Origin: JALYGJ01 sp036558545 | Lineage (GTDB): Bacteria; Chloroflexota; Limnocylindria; Limnocylindrales; CSP1-4 | Direction: 5' to 3' | DNA: 64,000 bases | Assembly: GCA_036558545.1 (NCBI GenBank) | Contig: DATBFJ010000028.1 | Coordinates: 11,003 to 75,002, forward strand | Part shown: positions 16,759 through 23,999 of the stretch, piece after piece | How positions within the stretch are numbered: the stretch's first letter is position 1 | Layout of the letters: each line of letters starts with the position of its first letter | The notes under the pieces: model-generated | What the model was told of the DNA's origin: nothing | Databases searched by the model: none | Seen by the model: the letters and a program-made list of their open reading frames with translations, nothing else | Translations under genes and position numbers: made by a program

Positions 16759-17334
16759 CTAGAAGCTCGAGATCGGCAGCGGCGTCGCGTTGTTGTCCGT
16801 TGGGATCTGGAGTATCTGACCTACCTGGATGTTGTCCCACTGGACGATGTTGTTGAAGTCGGCCAGCGTGGTCGGATCGATCCCAAACTTGTTGGCTATC
16901 TTCGTGATTGAGTCGCCCGCCACTACAACGTAGACCTGGCCGCCGCCGCTGGGCTGCGGCAGGGCCGGGATGATGAGTGTCTCGCCGGGCTGGATCGTGT
17001 AGTTAGGCGGCTGGATCCCATTTGCCTCCGCGATCAGCTGCCACGGAATGCCGAACTTTTCGCCAATCAAACTCAACGCGTCGCCGGGCTGGACGACATA
17101 AGTCCCACCCGGGCTGAAGTTGGGTGTCGCCGGTGCCGCGCTTGGCGACGGTGCGACCGTTGGCGATGGCGTCGGCGCAACGCCAATGGACGACGCAGGG
17201 AAGCTGACGCGTGGCGTTGGGGAGGTCGCCGCGACGCCGCCGGCCCCGGTGGTGATCAATCCGAAATAGAAAGCCGCGCCCAGAACGGCGCCGGCGGCCG
17301 CCAGCGCCACAAGCGCCGTGACCAAGAATGACAT
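16759..17334 (-). CDS. Membrane-anchored protein with two LysM domains
   Basis: A 191-residue protein with one N-terminal transmembrane helix (about residues 4-30), a Pro/Ser/Thr linker, and two LysM domains: YVVQPGDALSLIGEKFGI (about 81-125) and VYVVVAGDSITKIANKFGI (about 135-180). LysM binds N-acetylglucosamine-containing glycans, so the protein probably sits at the cytoplasmic membrane and contacts the cell wall. No catalytic domain is present. ATG at 17334 is preferred; GTG at 17340 is two codons upstream. It lies downstream of the HAD gene in the same direction. Confidence 0.85.
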   Translation of the reverse strand: MSFLVTALVALAAAGAVLGAAFYFGLITTGAGGVAATSPTPRVSFPASSIGVAPTPSPTVAPSPSAAPATPNFSPGGTYVVQPGDALSLIGEKFGIPWQLIAEANGIQPPNYTIQPGETLIIPALPQPSGGGQVYVVVAGDSITKIANKFGIDPTTLADFNNIVQWDNIQVGQILQIPTDNNATPLPISSF

Positions 17335-17416
17335 GCGCACGATGAGCCGATCATAGCCGCGCTCGCCCTTTTCGCCTGAAACGGATCGTCGACGAACGTG
17401 AGGTTCGCCGACGCGT

Positions 17417-18229
17417 TCAGCGCGGGCCCGGTCCGGGCGTGGTGCGTCCAGGACCCCAGACCTCTGGCCCACAAATGAACGGGCGCGGCCCGTGGCTGAA
17501 CAGCGCACGCCACGACGCGAGATCTTCAGCCGAGGCGGGCAGTCGGCCGTCCACAAAGGCGCGATCTACTTCAGTCGCAACGTCGTCGAAAGAGCTCCAC
17601 TCGATGAACTGCCAACCCTCGTCGCGACAGATACGCGCCAGACCTTCCTTGGCGAACACAAGATCGGCGTGCGCCGCACCGTATCTGTCGCTCGTTCCAT
17701 CCCCGACGAACACGACCACGCGACCTGCTGCCTGGTGCAACCGAACGCGCTCCCGCTTGCACGTGCCACACACGAAGCAGGTCGGGTGGCCGAACGGAAA
17801 GGACATGCCCTCGCCGCCGTTCTGAACAGTGTTCTCGTTCTTTGCGATCGATACGTCCTGGACGCCGAGTGCTGCCAGGTTCGACTCGATATAGAAGCCG
17901 AGTCCGTCACTCACCACTTCGACCACGGCACCGCGCTCCTCGACAGCCGTGACGAAGCCGGGGAAAGCCAAATCCTGGGGCATCAGTGCAGCCTCGCGGC
18001 GGAGCAGCGGCGCGTCGCGGGGGAGCACTTCCATGTCCCATTTCATGAGCTCGCGAGATCCGATCTCGCCGGCGTCGTACAGCCTGTCGAGGCGATCGAA
18101 TTCCGCGCGATTGTCGTAATGACGACGCAGCAGCTCGTCACCGATGTCGATGCGCGAAATGGTCCCGTCGTAGTCGACGAGAAAGCTTACCGGTGCGCCG
18201 CCGGCCTCGGGCGGCGGAACAGGGTTCAG
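17417..18229 (-). CDS. HAD-superfamily phosphatase (noncanonical start)
   Basis: Predicted HAD hydrolase of the MtnX/phosphoserine-phosphatase-like type. Motif I is FLVDYDGTIS, with nucleophile Asp and the acid/base Asp two residues later; motif III/IV region is VVFVGDGTSDRYGA. A CxxC (CFVCGTCK) insert sits in the middle. The first ATG (18046) lies downstream of motif I and would give a dead enzyme, so the gene must start earlier. Between motif I and an in-frame TGA at 18248-18250 there is no ATG, GTG or TTG; the only near-cognate codon is CTG at 18229, used here (270 residues). That TGA is the stop of the small membrane protein upstream, in the same frame. Confidence 0.68.
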   Translation of the reverse strand: MNPVPPPEAGGAPVSFLVDYDGTISRIDIGDELLRRHYDNRAEFDRLDRLYDAGEIGSRELMKWDMEVLPRDAPLLRREAALMPQDLAFPGFVTAVEERGAVVEVVSDGLGFYIESNLAALGVQDVSIAKNENTVQNGGEGMSFPFGHPTCFVCGTCKRERVRLHQAAGRVVVFVGDGTSDRYGAAHADLVFAKEGLARICRDEGWQFIEWSSFDDVATEVDRAFVDGRLPASAEDLASWRALFSHGPRPFICGPEVWGPGRTTPGPGPR

Positions 18230-18247
18230 CTGGCAGCTCGAACGAGA

Positions 18248-18424
18248 TCAGATCGAGCCGGAGTCGGCCGTCTCCAGATCCTGCTCGAGATCGAGCGCCT
18301 CGTCGTCCGCTTCCTCGGTCAGCTTGAGCCAGATGAATAGGCCTGCCAGGGCCACGAGCGGCACGATCACAGTTACCGCGAGCAGCACGACCAGCAGCAG
18401 CACGAGCAGCTTGATGAGCCTCAT
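18248..18424 (-). CDS. Small single-pass membrane protein
   Basis: A 58-residue protein: a short basic start (MRLIK), a long hydrophobic segment (residues 5-33, Leu/Val-rich) and an acidic tail rich in Glu/Asp (EEADDEALDLEQDLE). I use the ATG at 18424 because GGAGG lies 8 bases before it; the longer frame upstream is not protein-like. The family is not recognised. It is immediately upstream of, and in frame with, the HAD phosphatase. Confidence 0.6.
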   Translation of the reverse strand: MRLIKLLVLLLVVLLAVTVIVPLVALAGLFIWLKLTEEADDEALDLEQDLETADSGSI

Positions 18425-18557
18425 CTGAATGACCTCCGATAGGTGCATCGCATCCGGGAGTCCGGCGTAACTTCGACTTCTTGGTTTTGAGCAACGGTAG
18501 CGCACCAACGCACGGTGGGCCACAGACGCAGCAAATATCTGGCAAGGCCCGCCATCA

Positions 18558-19073
18558 CTATCGTCCGCGACCCTGCTGACCGGCCGCGATCATCGCCTCG
18601 ATCTCGTCCTTGGTGAACTCCACCAGGACGTGATGCAGCCCAGCCCTGGTCGGCATCAACAGCCGCATCACGAACTGATGGTCCTGCTCGAAGAAGAAGA
18701 CGTCACGTGGCTCCTGCTGGTCGACATAGGCACCCACCACGCGCAGCGCGAGCTCGTAAAAGCCGGAGTCGGCGGCGCCTGCGCCAGGGGCTGCGGCCTG
18801 GCCCTGCTGGCGGCCCTGCCTGCGCGTCTGGGCCTCGTCCATGAAGCGCGACATGTCTTCGTCGCGCAGGTGGAACGTCTCCTTATCTATGCGCGCTTCG
18901 GGATCGGACCAGTCACGCTGCTCGCCTGGTGCCAGCGCCAATCCCTGCACGATGAAACCGTCGTCCGATTCGTTGACCGTGATCTCGCGCATGCCGCGTT
19001 GATCGAGCACTGCGCCCAGTGAGCGCAGCACCGCTTCATAGTTCTGGCGCGAGGCCCCTTCGTATGTCCGCAT
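18558..19073 (-). CDS. Conserved-looking protein of unknown function, linked to LCP gene
   Basis: 171 residues, no signal peptide or membrane helix. Two mixed alpha/beta halves (about 1-85 and 105-171) flank a Gln/Ala/Gly-rich linker (RRQGRQQGQAAAPGAGAA). The first half has ITVNESDDGFIVQGL, the second ALRVVGAYVDQQEPRDVFFFEQ and a charged helix FTKDEIEAMIAAG. I do not recognise the family. The ATG follows the LCP stop codon with no gap (TGAATG), so the two proteins are translationally coupled and probably work together at the cell envelope. Confidence 0.7.
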   Translation of the reverse strand: MRTYEGASRQNYEAVLRSLGAVLDQRGMREITVNESDDGFIVQGLALAPGEQRDWSDPEARIDKETFHLRDEDMSRFMDEAQTRRQGRQQGQAAAPGAGAADSGFYELALRVVGAYVDQQEPRDVFFFEQDHQFVMRLLMPTRAGLHHVLVEFTKDEIEAMIAAGQQGRGR

Positions 19074-20666
19074 TCAGCACTGTGTACCACCTTGGTCGGG
19101 TGATGCGGAAGGGGACGGTTGGGGTATTTCCATGGTTGGTACTGGCTGCCCGGTCCAGTACTGACTCTTGTTGCCATAGATCTGCTGCGAGAGCGTCTGA
19201 ATCAGATCCATCTTCAGGAATTGAACCGAGCGGCCGTTCGTTTCCGTGCGCGGCAGGTGTTGCGCCCAGTCAGGAAAGTCGAACACGAACTGCTGCGTCG
19301 GGTTAGCGTCAACCTGATTTGCGACGGAAAGCAGCTGGCCGATCTGGTCGGGCGGGAAGTTGGTGTGAACGACGTCGCCCATGGCGCTGATGATGTTCGG
19401 CAGATTGGCGATGTTCTGCGGCTGAAGAAGTGAGGCGCGAATCGCGCTGAGCAGCTGTTGCTGTCTCTTGGCGCGGGCGAAGTCGCTGCTGCCGTGCCTG
19501 GAGCGAGCGTAGGCAAGGGCGGTCGCGCCGTCCATGTGGTATTTGCCCGGTGGCAGCGACAAGCCGAAGGTCCCGTCACCGTGGGGGTAGCTCGGGTCCT
19601 CGATGTCCTTGGTGTTGCACACATCGACCCCGCCAATCGTGTCAATCAGCTGTGGAAACCCGCAGATGTTGATCGACGCGTAATAGTCGATCGGGATGCC
19701 GAGCAGGAAGCCGATCTCGTCCGCGAGTGCCGGCTGGCCCGGGTCCGGGAAGGTGTCCGGATAGCCCTTCGTGTAGCCGGCGAACGTGTTGAGCTTCCAG
19801 TAGCCCGGCATCGTTCCGCCGACATACAGCGGGAACTGGGCCGTATCGCGCGGGAAGCTGAACATGTAGACCTGATCCGACGCCGTGTTCACGCTCACGA
19901 CGATCATCGAGTCGGTGTTGGCGCCAGTGACCACGCCCTGGCCGGCACAACGCGTGTCGAGTCCCAGGAGCAGCACGTTCAGCCAGCCGTCGTCCTTCGC
20001 GTCGACCTTGGTTATGTCAAACGATGGGCTTGCGCCTGGCGCGATCGTCGCCGGTGGTTCCGTGGGATCGGGTCCGTAGTCGTCGCCGTTGTCGTCGCTC
20101 GGATTCGGCGTTGGATCGAACGTGGAGCCGGGCGGCAGACCGCTGGGACTTGGTAGCTGAGCCACGAGGCCTGAACTGAGCGGTAGAGGCGTCGAACCGT
20201 CGCTGCAGTCCTCGATCGTGCAGTCGAGGCCGCCGGTCAGCCCTGGGTCGGCGAGCGAGACGCGATACGCCCAGTTGCCGGCGTACAGCGAGCCAAGCGC
20301 GACGATCACGATGAGCGCGATGGGCACGAGATTCGCGGGCCAGGTGATGCGGCCGGAGCGAGCAGCGCTGACTATGGCCAGGATCCACCACGCGCCCAGC
20401 GCAAGCGCCAGGAGCGCGAAGAACAGGGCCACCTTGGGATCGAGCAGCTTGACCCCAGCCGCCATGAAGCCCGATGACATGACCCACACGCCGAGGATCA
20501 GGAACAGGACGAGCACCGGTACCGCGAAGATCAGTGCCTCGCGCCTGCGGCCCAGGTATGCGTGGCCGAGACCAGGGAAGATGAAGCTGAGCAAAGCGGC
20601 CACGGCAGCCGACCTGTCACGTTTCGGGGCGCGGCGGCTCGAGCCCTGATAAACGGCTTGATTCAA
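19074..20666 (-). CDS. LytR-CpsA-Psr (LCP) family protein
   Basis: A 530-residue membrane protein. About residues 20-135 contain four hydrophobic helices, starting with a TM2-like FPGLGHAYLGRRREA motif, then a Pro/Ser/Asp-rich external linker (about 150-215) and the LCP domain from about 225: LLGLDTR, GANTDSMIVVSVN, FSFPRDTAQFPL, GGVDV and YARSRHGSSDFARAKRQQ with the conserved Arg/Asp residues. LCP enzymes attach polymers from polyprenyl carriers to peptidoglycan or other cell-wall glycans. The TTG start at 20666 is 10 bases after AGGAGG, which is part of a GGAGGCCTCC palindrome (20672-20681) that may limit translation. Confidence 0.88.
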   Translation of the reverse strand: MNQAVYQGSSRRAPKRDRSAAVAALLSFIFPGLGHAYLGRRREALIFAVPVLVLFLILGVWVMSSGFMAAGVKLLDPKVALFFALLALALGAWWILAIVSAARSGRITWPANLVPIALIVIVALGSLYAGNWAYRVSLADPGLTGGLDCTIEDCSDGSTPLPLSSGLVAQLPSPSGLPPGSTFDPTPNPSDDNGDDYGPDPTEPPATIAPGASPSFDITKVDAKDDGWLNVLLLGLDTRCAGQGVVTGANTDSMIVVSVNTASDQVYMFSFPRDTAQFPLYVGGTMPGYWKLNTFAGYTKGYPDTFPDPGQPALADEIGFLLGIPIDYYASINICGFPQLIDTIGGVDVCNTKDIEDPSYPHGDGTFGLSLPPGKYHMDGATALAYARSRHGSSDFARAKRQQQLLSAIRASLLQPQNIANLPNIISAMGDVVHTNFPPDQIGQLLSVANQVDANPTQQFVFDFPDWAQHLPRTETNGRSVQFLKMDLIQTLSQQIYGNKSQYWTGQPVPTMEIPQPSPSASPDQGGTQC

Positions 20667-20819
20667 ACGGGGGAGGCCTCCTGAAACGGCACTCTAGCCG
20701 ACCTCGTTGTGACGCGTCGGGAGCACGACACGTTCCGCGACGCACCGCAATGTTGCGAAAAAAGTACGTGGGCCAGTGGCCCGGATGCGGCTTTGCCGAT
20801 GTTCGCGCCGCGGCCGAGC

Positions 20820-21776
20820 ATGACTGACGTGCGTGAGAAATCAGTGAGTCGGCTGACCGTCGCGTTTGGCATGGCACTGGCGATGGCCCTTGCAACACAG
20901 GCGCCCATCGCCGCGGCCGCGTCGACCAAGGTGACGATTCCGGGCGCTCCCAATTGCTACCTCTTCCCTGCCGACAACGTCTGGAACGAGCGCGTCGACT
21001 CGTTGCCGGTTGCCTCGAACTCGGCCACGATGGTCGCCTCGATCGGATCCGGTTCCTATTTGCATCCCGATTTCTCGTCCATTTCCGGTGGAAATTACGG
21101 GATCCCGTACAACGTCGTTGGCGCGTCAGTGGCAGGCAAAAAGGTCAAGTTTCAGTACGCCGGCCAGTCCGACAAGGGACCCTACCCAATTCCCAAGAAT
21201 CCCAAGATCGAGGGCGGCTCGGATCGCCACCTCCTGATCGTCAAGAAGAACACGTGCAAGCTCTACGAGCTGTTCGCCGCGCGCAAGACGGCCACTGGCT
21301 GGAAGGCAGGCTCCGGCGCCATCTGGGACATGTCATCCAACGCCCTGCGGCCGCTGGGCTGGACGAGCGCCGACGCGGCCGGGCTACCGATCCTGCCGGG
21401 CCTGGTGCGCTACGACGAAGTAGCCGCCGGGGCGATCGATCACGCCCTGCGCTTCACCGCTCCGGTGACCCGGCGCGCCTACATCTACCCTGCCCGCCAC
21501 TACGCCTCCGATTCGACCGACCCGGCACTGCCGCCGATGGGGCTGCGCGTCCGACTTAAGGCGTCAGTCGATATCTCCCGCTTCGGACCGCAGGCAAGGG
21601 TGTTGCTCACCGCGCTCAAGCAGTACGGCATGATCCTGGCCGACAACGGCTCGCCGTGGTACGTCACCGGTGCGCCGGCCGCCGGTTGGGATGATGACGA
21701 CCTCCACCAGCTGCAACAGCTCCACGGTTCCGACTTCGAGGTCGTCGACACTTCCTCGCTGACCAACGGCCCCTGA
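20820..21776 (+). CDS. Secreted protein of unknown function
   Basis: About 318 residues with a signal peptide (hydrophobic LTVAFGMALAMALATQAPIA, ending near AAAAS). The mature part starts CYLFPADNVWNERVDSLPV, then DRHLLIV, CKLYELF, SGAIWDMSSNALRPLGWTSA and ADAAGLPILPGLVRYDEV. I have a sense of similar uncharacterised secreted proteins in soil bacteria, but know no named domain or activity. Two mature cysteines could form a disulfide. ATG at 20820 is chosen because it gives a normal signal peptide; an open frame continues to 20709. The gene is divergent from the LCP gene. Confidence 0.72.
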   Translation: MTDVREKSVSRLTVAFGMALAMALATQAPIAAAASTKVTIPGAPNCYLFPADNVWNERVDSLPVASNSATMVASIGSGSYLHPDFSSISGGNYGIPYNVVGASVAGKKVKFQYAGQSDKGPYPIPKNPKIEGGSDRHLLIVKKNTCKLYELFAARKTATGWKAGSGAIWDMSSNALRPLGWTSADAAGLPILPGLVRYDEVAAGAIDHALRFTAPVTRRAYIYPARHYASDSTDPALPPMGLRVRLKASVDISRFGPQARVLLTALKQYGMILADNGSPWYVTGAPAAGWDDDDLHQLQQLHGSDFEVVDTSSLTNGP

Positions 21777-21828
21777 GCGCGTCCCTCGGCCTTCGACGGC
21801 AGCCTGACAAATGCCGTTCCATCCAGCT

Positions 21829-22017
21829 TCAGCACGAAGCCCCGCCTGAATAGCGGTCGAAATGTGGGCGTATGTCGTCCAACTTCAGTCGACCTGCTCG
21901 ACCGCCTTCGATCTCCTGCGCCACGAATCGGGAGGGCATGTCTTGCTGCTGCAGACCGAGGCGATGCCGAAGCAGCCTCGATGCTTTGGCCAACCGTCGT
22001 GCGTCCGCGTTCGACAT
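21829..22017 (-). CDS. Possible short HTH-like protein or gene remnant
   Basis: A 62-codon ORF starting 23 bases after the psuG stop. It contains RLLRHRLGLQQQDMPS followed by EIEGGRAGRLKLDDIRPHF, which resembles the core of XRE-like helix-turn-helix proteins, where a Gln-rich recognition region precedes a GRAG-L-LD turn. The first part of the domain is short and the frame ends in DRYSGGASC, so this may be a truncated or degenerate gene. No clear ribosome binding site. Confidence 0.3.
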   Translation of the reverse strand: MSNADARRLAKASRLLRHRLGLQQQDMPSRFVAQEIEGGRAGRLKLDDIRPHFDRYSGGASC

Positions 22018-22040
22018 CCGAGGATCATGTTGAGAGTCGC

Positions 22041-22961
22041 TTACTGACGACTTAGCTCCACGGCGATCGAGGCGGCGACGAGGGCGTTGTTTTCGATCAA
22101 GGCAAGATTGGCCGCGACCGAGCGTCCGTTGGTCAGAGCGGCGACGCGCGCCAACACGTATGGCGTTGCCTCCGGGCCGTGAATACCGGCTGCCTCGGAG
22201 TCCGCAACTGCCTGGGCGATCGCGGACTCGGCTTCCTCCCTCGGGAGCGCGGCGTGGGCCGGCACTGGATTGCAGATGAGCAGGCCCGACGAAAGTCCGA
22301 AGGCCCAATGGGTCCTCGCAACGCGCGCGGCACCAGCCGCGTCAGCGACGGAGCCGGCTAGGACGCGGCCCGAATCGCGAGCGTAGAAGCCGGCGAGTGC
22401 CGTCGTCTGCCAGCCCAGGACTGGCACGCCGCGCGTCTCGAGGTACTCGAGCGTCAGGTCAATGTCCAGGACGGATTTGGGGCCGGCACAGACGACAAGC
22501 ACGGCAGTCCGAGCCAGCTCATCGAGATCGGCCGAAATGTCCATCGTTCGCTCTCCGCCACGATGGACGCCACCTATGCCGCCTGTAGCGAAAACACGCA
22601 CGCCCGCCAGCGCCGCCGCGATCATCGTCGCCGAAACGGTCGTTCCTGCCCAGCCGCCTTCGGCCAGGGCGAGCCCAAGAGTTGCGCGAGAGGCCTTGCG
22701 TGGTGATTGGGCGGTGGCTATCTCTTCCAGGTCTGAATCGGAGAGGCCCACGACCAGCTTCCCCGCGCGCACGGCGACCGTCGCCGGCTCGGCCCCACCC
22801 GTGCGCACGGCCGACTCGGCACGTCGAGCCGCTTCCACGCCCATCGGATGGGCGAAGCCGTGTGTGATAAGCGTCGATTCCAGCGCCACGACCGGGCTGC
22901 CCGCAGCGAGCGCGGCGGCCACGCGCGGCGCAACTTCCAGCACGGATGAGAGATCGGTCAC
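22041..22961 (-). CDS. psuG: Pseudouridine-5'-phosphate glycosidase
   Basis: Cleaves (reversibly) pseudouridine 5'-phosphate to uracil and ribose 5-phosphate. The 306 residues fit the family: VALESTLITHGFAHP near the start, ATVAVRAGKLVVGLS, the catalytic Lys candidate in SPRKASRATL, TVSATMIAA, FATGGIGGVHRG, CAGPKSVLDID, and the GxxxSGLLICNPVP segment. The GTG at 22961 overlaps the kinase stop as GTGA, so translation is coupled. Ribose 5-phosphate produced here can feed the transketolase pathway encoded next door. Confidence 0.92.
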   Translation of the reverse strand: MTDLSSVLEVAPRVAAALAAGSPVVALESTLITHGFAHPMGVEAARRAESAVRTGGAEPATVAVRAGKLVVGLSDSDLEEIATAQSPRKASRATLGLALAEGGWAGTTVSATMIAAALAGVRVFATGGIGGVHRGGERTMDISADLDELARTAVLVVCAGPKSVLDIDLTLEYLETRGVPVLGWQTTALAGFYARDSGRVLAGSVADAAGAARVARTHWAFGLSSGLLICNPVPAHAALPREEAESAIAQAVADSEAAGIHGPEATPYVLARVAALTNGRSVAANLALIENNALVAASIAVELSRQ

Positions 22962-23884
22962 AGATCGAGCTCCTGACGCGGTGACGACAGAACGCGAGCA
23001 GCCGTTCTGTGGCCCGACAAGGCCGCGCGGCGCAGGACGGGCGCGGATGGAGCGCCGACGATAAAGCCGCTGATGGCCAGTGAATACAGAAAACCTGCGT
23101 CGAACGCATCGCCGGCACCGGTCGTGTCCGTCGCGAGCAGTGGCTTGGTAGCGACCTCGATCTCCGCCACCGACCGCTGCGCAGCGCCGCGCCACAGGAC
23201 TCGGCAGCCGCCCTGGCCGAGCTTGACGACCACCACGGGGGCGACGCCGAGCAGGCGTCGCGCCCCACCTCGGCCGACCAGCGCGGCGACCTCGTCACGG
23301 TTCGCAAACAGGATGTCCGGCCCGACGGCGCGCACCGCAGCGAGGCTCATGTCCGCTCCCGCGGCCAAGAGCGGTGCGCGCGATGCGAGGTCCACCGACA
23401 CGAGGCCACCTCTCCGGCGCACCAGCCTGCTTGCGTGCACACAGGCCTCCGACGCGGGCAACTTGAGCAGCGAGTAGGCAGGCAAGTGCAGCACATTTGC
23501 GCGCGCGAACCAGCTCGGCTTGAACGAGGAGACGGCGAGCGAATCGGCCACTCCCCTTTCAGTTACGAACGACCGCTCACCGCGTGCAGAGACGAGCACG
23601 GCCAGCCGTGGAGTCGGTCCCGCGGTCCTGATCGCATGCACGCTGACGTGGGAGGCGCGATGCGCCGCAATGAGTCGGCCGCTCAGCGAGTCGTTGCCCG
23701 CGGCGCACACCAGCGCAGCCTTGCCTCCGAGATCCACAAACGCCCTGCACGTGTTGCCGGCCGACCCGCCCAGGCGGAAGCGCACCGATCCGGGTACGTC
23801 GGTGCCCAACTCCACGTCGGCACTGGCACGCACGACGACATCGAGCATCAGGTCGCCGATACACACAATTCGCGGCTTCTTCAT
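22958..23884 (-). CDS. psuK: PfkB-family sugar kinase, probable pseudouridine kinase
   Basis: 308-residue ribokinase-fold enzyme. Landmarks: VCIGDLMLDVVVRA at the start, GGSAGNTCRAFVDLG substrate region, and the PfkB signature DTTGAGDAFDAGF with catalytic Asp near residue 245. Direct overlap with psuG makes pseudouridine the most likely substrate, giving pseudouridine 5'-phosphate for PsuG. ATG at 23884 is preferred: a -10-like TATCAT ends 13 bases upstream, so the mRNA would be almost leaderless, and the TTG at 23917 would lie upstream of that element. An adenosine/ribose kinase role is the alternative. Confidence 0.82.
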   Translation of the reverse strand: MKKPRIVCIGDLMLDVVVRASADVELGTDVPGSVRFRLGGSAGNTCRAFVDLGGKAALVCAAGNDSLSGRLIAAHRASHVSVHAIRTAGPTPRLAVLVSARGERSFVTERGVADSLAVSSFKPSWFARANVLHLPAYSLLKLPASEACVHASRLVRRRGGLVSVDLASRAPLLAAGADMSLAAVRAVGPDILFANRDEVAALVGRGGARRLLGVAPVVVVKLGQGGCRVLWRGAAQRSVAEIEVATKPLLATDTTGAGDAFDAGFLYSLAISGFIVGAPSAPVLRRAALSGHRTAARVLSSPRQELDL

Positions 23885-23897
23885 CAGGGGGCGGGCA

Positions 23898-23903
23898 ATG
23901 ATA
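23898..23903 (-). promoter_or_regulatory. -10 element of psuK
   Basis: TATCAT on the minus strand matches the -10 consensus at five of six positions; a weak TTGTTT lies 19 bases upstream. Transcription would begin about 6 bases before the psuK ATG. Confidence 0.35.
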
Positions 23904-23999
23904 TGACTGCGCAACACTGCGGAAACAAGAGGGGTTTAGCCTACGCAGCGAAGACGGAATGACGGTATTGGAGATGCCGCAGGTGAAGGAATTACGGCG

